From Circinella umbellata (Eukaryota > Mucoromycota > Mucoromycetes > Mucorales > Lichtheimiaceae): 64,000 bases of DNA. Under the pieces are notes generated by a model, which had not been told where the DNA came from, did no database searches, and saw nothing but the letters and a program-made list of their open reading frames with translations. Positions 61,006 through 64,000 of this stretch are shown here, one piece after another. Position numbers and translations under genes: made by a program. Each line of letters starts with the position of its first letter. The first letter of the stretch is position 1. The stretch is from assembly GCA_025093555.1 (NCBI GenBank), contig JAIWNF010000002.1:1459115-1523114 (forward strand), written 5' to 3'.

Positions 61006-62294
61006 TAATCTAATGGGTTAGGTTCAGATGATTCTGTGCCCTTGCCATTATTGGTTGGTGATGAGTTGTTGTTATTTGTTGATAAAAGTGAATCTGGGAT
61101 TGGTGTAATATTAGATTGTTGTTTCTTGGCTGTTGAATTAGTGGATGATTTTTTTGTAGTACGTAATCGTTTGGGTGTTGGTGCTGTTTCTTCTGTTTCG
61201 CCATTATTATGTTGATAGGCAGTATCTGCATCCTTCATTTCGCTATCATCATCATTGGCAGTATCCGTGCTATCTTTTTGTTTGGGGGGAAGTGGTGTTA
61301 TTATTGTTGTTAGGTCAGTGTTAGAGGATTGTTGTTGTTGGGGCATTTGTTGTGTGAGCTGTTGTTTGTTCTTCTTGTGCTCCTGTTGTAAGGTTTCGAA
61401 TGTTTGTGTAATCTCGGGGTAAGTTGCCAAAAGTTCTTCTGCGGACATATGGTCAATTTTTTCTGCGTAACGTTTTCGTTTCTCGTCGGCTCGTCGCACA
61501 TGGCAATTACGTTGTTGATGTCCTTTAGTGTGGCAGTAATAGCATTCCATATCAATCATTTTAGGGCAGTCATCCTTTTTATGACCCTCTTTTTTGCAAT
61601 AACGGCATAATGGGGGAGCATTCTTCCATGATGCGGGATACATGGCATCCCAGTTGTCAAAAAAAATTTCACGGGTAAGAGGTTTATAATAGGGTTCATC
61701 GTCATCGTCATTCATATAATCTGCTGGAGGTGTGATGTCCAAGATAACAGTTGCTTCGCCTTCATATAAACCCGTTGCAGGGTCCACATAAACTCGGATT
61801 TGGCTAACCTTTCCATAATGACGCATGGTATTTTTTAAACTTGCATGTAACGGTTCAGGCTCCACAAAAGGTAGCTCGTTGAAATTGACTTTAACGATGT
61901 CAGCATCAGCTGCAAGTGCTGGAGTAGCAAGATACGTTTGATTATCATATGTGATGCCTTCGTTAATTGCCTTTTGTTTGGTTTCGTCATTACCAAATCT
62001 AACTTCAATGAGAAGAGCGCGAGGATTATGAGAGCGACCAATGGTGCGGATACCAATAATGGGTCCTAGTTGCATGATGGTACGATATGCTGTTTCTTTG
62101 GAGGGTAAATTGGTACCAAAATCGAAGATGACCGAGTTTGCATTGAGACTGCGAATAATGTTTTCTGCCTGTTTTGCGCGTCGAGTTTGTTCAAAACCTT
62201 GTTCTGTAAATAATGTGATGCTACGATTGTTGCCCTTATGAGCACTGGCAATGTCTGCCCATGTGGGTATTCCTGGAGCTCCAGTATCCGCCAC
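61005..62294 (-). CDS. LINE ORF1, zinc-knuckle RNA-binding protein
   Basis: About 429 residues. N-terminal half: two RRM-like stretches (AYRTIMQLGPIIGIRTIGRS; ADIVKVNFNELPF ... MRHYGKVSQIRVYVDPATGL). At about residues 230-265 there are two CCHC knuckles, CRYCKKEGHKKDDC and CYYCHTKGHQQRNC. The rest is a Gln-rich, acidic then basic tail with the NLS-like PKRLRTTKKSS. The frame has no ATG between the upstream TAG and residue ~73. The natural start is at GTG (62294, GTG GCG GAT), which is probably a mutated ATG or a non-AUG start. Known role of ORF1/Gag-like proteins: binding element RNA into a particle. Confidence 0.82.
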   Translation of the reverse strand: MADTGAPGIPTWADIASAHKGNNRSITLFTEQGFEQTRRAKQAENIIRSLNANSVIFDFGTNLPSKETAYRTIMQLGPIIGIRTIGRSHNPRALLIEVRFGNDETKQKAINEGITYDNQTYLATPALAADADIVKVNFNELPFVEPEPLHASLKNTMRHYGKVSQIRVYVDPATGLYEGEATVILDITPPADYMNDDDDEPYYKPLTREIFFDNWDAMYPASWKNAPPLCRYCKKEGHKKDDCPKMIDMECYYCHTKGHQQRNCHVRRADEKRKRYAEKIDHMSAEELLATYPEITQTFETLQQEHKKNKQQLTQQMPQQQQSSNTDLTTIITPLPPKQKDSTDTANDDDSEMKDADTAYQHNNGETEETAPTPKRLRTTKKSSTNSTAKKQQSNITPIPDSLLSTNNNNSSPTNNGKGTESSEPNPLD

Positions 62295-62411
62295 GAGCGT
62301 TGGTGTTAGGGGGGAAAGATAATAAAATAAAAGTTTAAAGAGTTTGGCTATTACTATAAATGGCTATTTTCTCAAAAAAGTGATGAATAGCGGGAAAAGC
62401 CTTCTGTAAAT

Positions 62412-62427
62412 GCGTATCTTTAATTAT
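62412..62427. repeat. target-site duplication, right
   Basis: GCGTATCTTTAATTAT, identical to 57028-57043, marking the 5' end of the minus-strand LINE. Confidence 0.95.
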
Positions 62428-62739
62428 GCTTTGCTGACATTTCGTGTATTTCCCTATTTGGACCATGATTTATAAGAACACAGAAGTCCGTCTTCTATAA
62501 TGATATAAGGTTACAGCTGCGTAGATATATCATATCGTCAACCGCTCAAAGTCTAATCTTAATATCATTAATCTTATATTCATAATTCACACGGCCATGA
62601 CAAATATAAATCTTACGTATACACATATCAATATATCCCACTGATAATAAGATTCATATAAATAGAGATAATATTTTATTTTAATAAACTTCAGTTCAAT
62701 TATTGTTTTTTTGGGTCTCGTTGACTTATTTACGTCTCT

Positions 62740-63108
62740 TTTATTTTATTATATTTGATTGATATAACACTTACCAATATTGAAGCCCATGATCTCCCAT
62801 ATCGATATCTTGTTATGGATAATGCTGCTATTCACAAAACAATTGATGTTAAGAATTGGGTTACTGAACGTGGTTTTGAGATTATTTACCTCCCTCCATA
62901 CTCACCTTTTTTGAACCCTATTGAGGAATTTTGGTCAAAACTTAAAGATGTGGTTAACAAAGATCCTGCTTCAGTAAGACTTAATACTAAATTAAGTGAT
63001 CGCATTAAAAGGGCATCAGAATACATTTTCCGTGAAGATTGTCAAGCTTGGATCAAACATTCATTAACCTTTTGGGACCGCTGTTTGGCAGGTGAAAAAG
63101 GATTATAA
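62740..63108 (+). pseudogene. 3' fragment of Tc1/IS630-type DDE transposase
   Basis: A frame open to the stop at 63108: LIDITLTNIEAHDLPYRYLV, then VMDNAAIHK (second catalytic Asp), IIYLPPYSPFLNPIEEFWSK (third acidic residue, Glu), SDRIKRASEYIFREDCQAWI and FWDRCLAGEKGL. The first catalytic block is absent. Its first ~10 residues overlap in homology with the end of the 56602-56992 fragment (FIEQVLT against LIDITLT), so the two are probably parts of different copies. Confidence 0.75.
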
Positions 63109-63210
63109 AAGATACATTTATTATATAGTTATTATTTTTTAAATACATATAAATATAAAGCACAAAGACTATTATGTTTCATTTTGATTATATTCATTTT
63201 TATTGTCTGA

Positions 63211-63362
63211 TAGCTCATATTCATGTGATATGGCTCAATATCAAAATTAGATGGCTCAATTTCGATAGCTGACTAAATTTTGGCCCATTTTCAAATAGCG
63301 GCTCATTTTCAAAATCATAGCTCATTTTCATTTTTGGTGACCAAATTTAACTTCCAACACTG
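63211..63362. repeat. transposon right terminus with subterminal repeats
   Basis: Six loose copies of GGCTCATTTTCAAAAT at 63211-63335, then TTGGTGACCAAATTTAACTT and CCAACACTG ending next to TA. Read inward, this is TA|CAGTGTTGGAAG, the CAGT-type end of Tc1/mariner elements. It lies 250 nt after the transposase stop, so it is probably the right end of that element. The matching left end was not found in the window. Confidence 0.55.
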
Positions 63363-64000
63363 TATATATATATATATATATATTAATTTCAGTTTTTTTC
63401 ATTAGGATGAATAATACTATACGTACAACACAAAAATATGTTCAACAAACCGTTTTTTCTATGTATCGCGGATAGTTGAGCAAGTGGGGAGTTCAAAACA
63501 ATGTGAATAAATATTTGTTCATCAAGTTATTAAGACTATATGTAGCTATTTAAATGACAGGTAAAAAACGTTAAGCTTACGTATTTACTATCATCCTTAC
63601 TGTTGATCCTGGTTCTAATAGCGACTACCGTATTATTCATGCATTGGCATTCGTTTGATTTGATTTTCGAACTACATATCCATAGTCTCCGATACATTTG
63701 ACCGAATAAGATGTAGTTATTTATATATACCAATGTTTTCATTACTAACTAAAACAATAAGTAATATACATTGTATCAGTAATATTTGTCGTTAAGCCAG
63801 TGCTCATTAAACCAGTATTTCGCCAAACCGGTAGTATCTCGACTATTTTTTTTTATATACTTATCATAGTAAAATAGCGTTGATTCGATAAACTAGTATC
63901 TGGTTGACTCGCACAAATTTATAATAGTGCATAAATATAAATATGAACAAAGATACTGGTAAAACGGTGACCGGAAAAGTTAGCGGGATAAAATCAGGAG
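63363..64000. other. right flank
   Basis: Starts with a (TA)10 microsatellite at 63363-63383. Near 63797-63900, AAACCAGTAT, AAACCGGTAGTATCTCGAC and AAACTAGTATCTGG recur, a short degenerate repeat. No gene recognised. Confidence 0.4.

Larger units (their letters stand above)
57044..62411 (-). mobile_element. full-length non-LTR retrotransposon (L1/Tad-like LINE)
   Basis: 5,368 bp on the minus strand between perfect 16-bp target duplications. It ends in a 13-nt A tail (T-run 57044-57056), with a 3' UTR of only ~17 nt after the RT stop. The 5' leader before ORF1 is ~117 nt. ORF1 (nucleic acid binding) and ORF2 (endonuclease, reverse transcriptase, zinc-binding C-terminus) overlap at TAATG. No RNase H domain was seen. 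The intact duplication and long frames indicate a young insertion. Confidence 0.93.

Noticed and set aside
1..64000. CRISPR array, rRNA, bacterial-type operon, or telomere repeat
   Set aside because: None seen; the window is eukaryotic nuclear DNA with spliceosomal introns.

Overview
The window is nuclear DNA of a filamentous fungus, most likely an early-diverging fungus of the Mucoromycota (Mucorales-like). Base composition is very AT-rich, with long A/T homopolymers. Introns are short (about 50-250 nt) and start GTAAGT/GTAAAT. Protein families such as eIF5-mimic, Cyc8/Ssn6, LST8, a CipC-type protein and an Elo-type elongase fit this, as do Mucorales-style repeated gene families. The exact species cannot be read from the sequence. 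I found no rRNA, tRNA or CRISPR array.

Region 1 (1-14.4 kb) is gene-rich. It holds mitochondrial enoyl thioester reductase (ETR1), a small Ser/Thr/Asn-rich unknown protein, a hexokinase-like protein with degraded catalytic motifs, a beta-trefoil/CipC fusion protein, and a GRIP-domain golgin.

Region 2 (14.5-32 kb) is gene-poor and full of decayed material. It holds two broken copies of one unrecognised multicopy protein family, several MITE-like inverted-repeat elements, a SINE-like insertion with a perfect 13-bp target duplication, a transposase scrap, a decayed F-box-like gene, a GC-rich four-unit tandem repeat and another broken multicopy family member.

Region 3 (32.2-53.6 kb) is mostly housekeeping and regulatory genes. 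It holds PIG-H (GPI anchor), LST8 (TOR complex), eIF5-mimic protein (BZW/5MP), Cyc8/Ssn6 corepressor, glutamine synthetase with a GATA-site-rich promoter, a fatty acid elongase and a mitochondrial hotdog thioesterase. TOR (LST8), nitrogen assimilation (GLN1) and general repression (CYC8) sit near one another, but nothing in the sequence shows that they are co-regulated.

Region 4 (55.6-63.4 kb) is a nested transposon. A DUF6729-type gene remnant abuts a Tc1/IS630-type transposase fragment. Next comes a complete 5.4-kb non-LTR retrotransposon on the minus strand with a perfect 16-bp target-site duplication. Beyond it lies a second transposase fragment that ends at a TA-flanked terminus. The retrotransposon has ORF1 (two zinc knuckles), a TAATG stop/start junction, an intact endonuclease, and a reverse transcriptase with YADD and a zf-RVT domain, but a one-base frame break separates endonuclease from reverse transcriptase. 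Exon joins given below were worked out by hand from splice consensus and reading frame; all of the proposed gene models close in frame.
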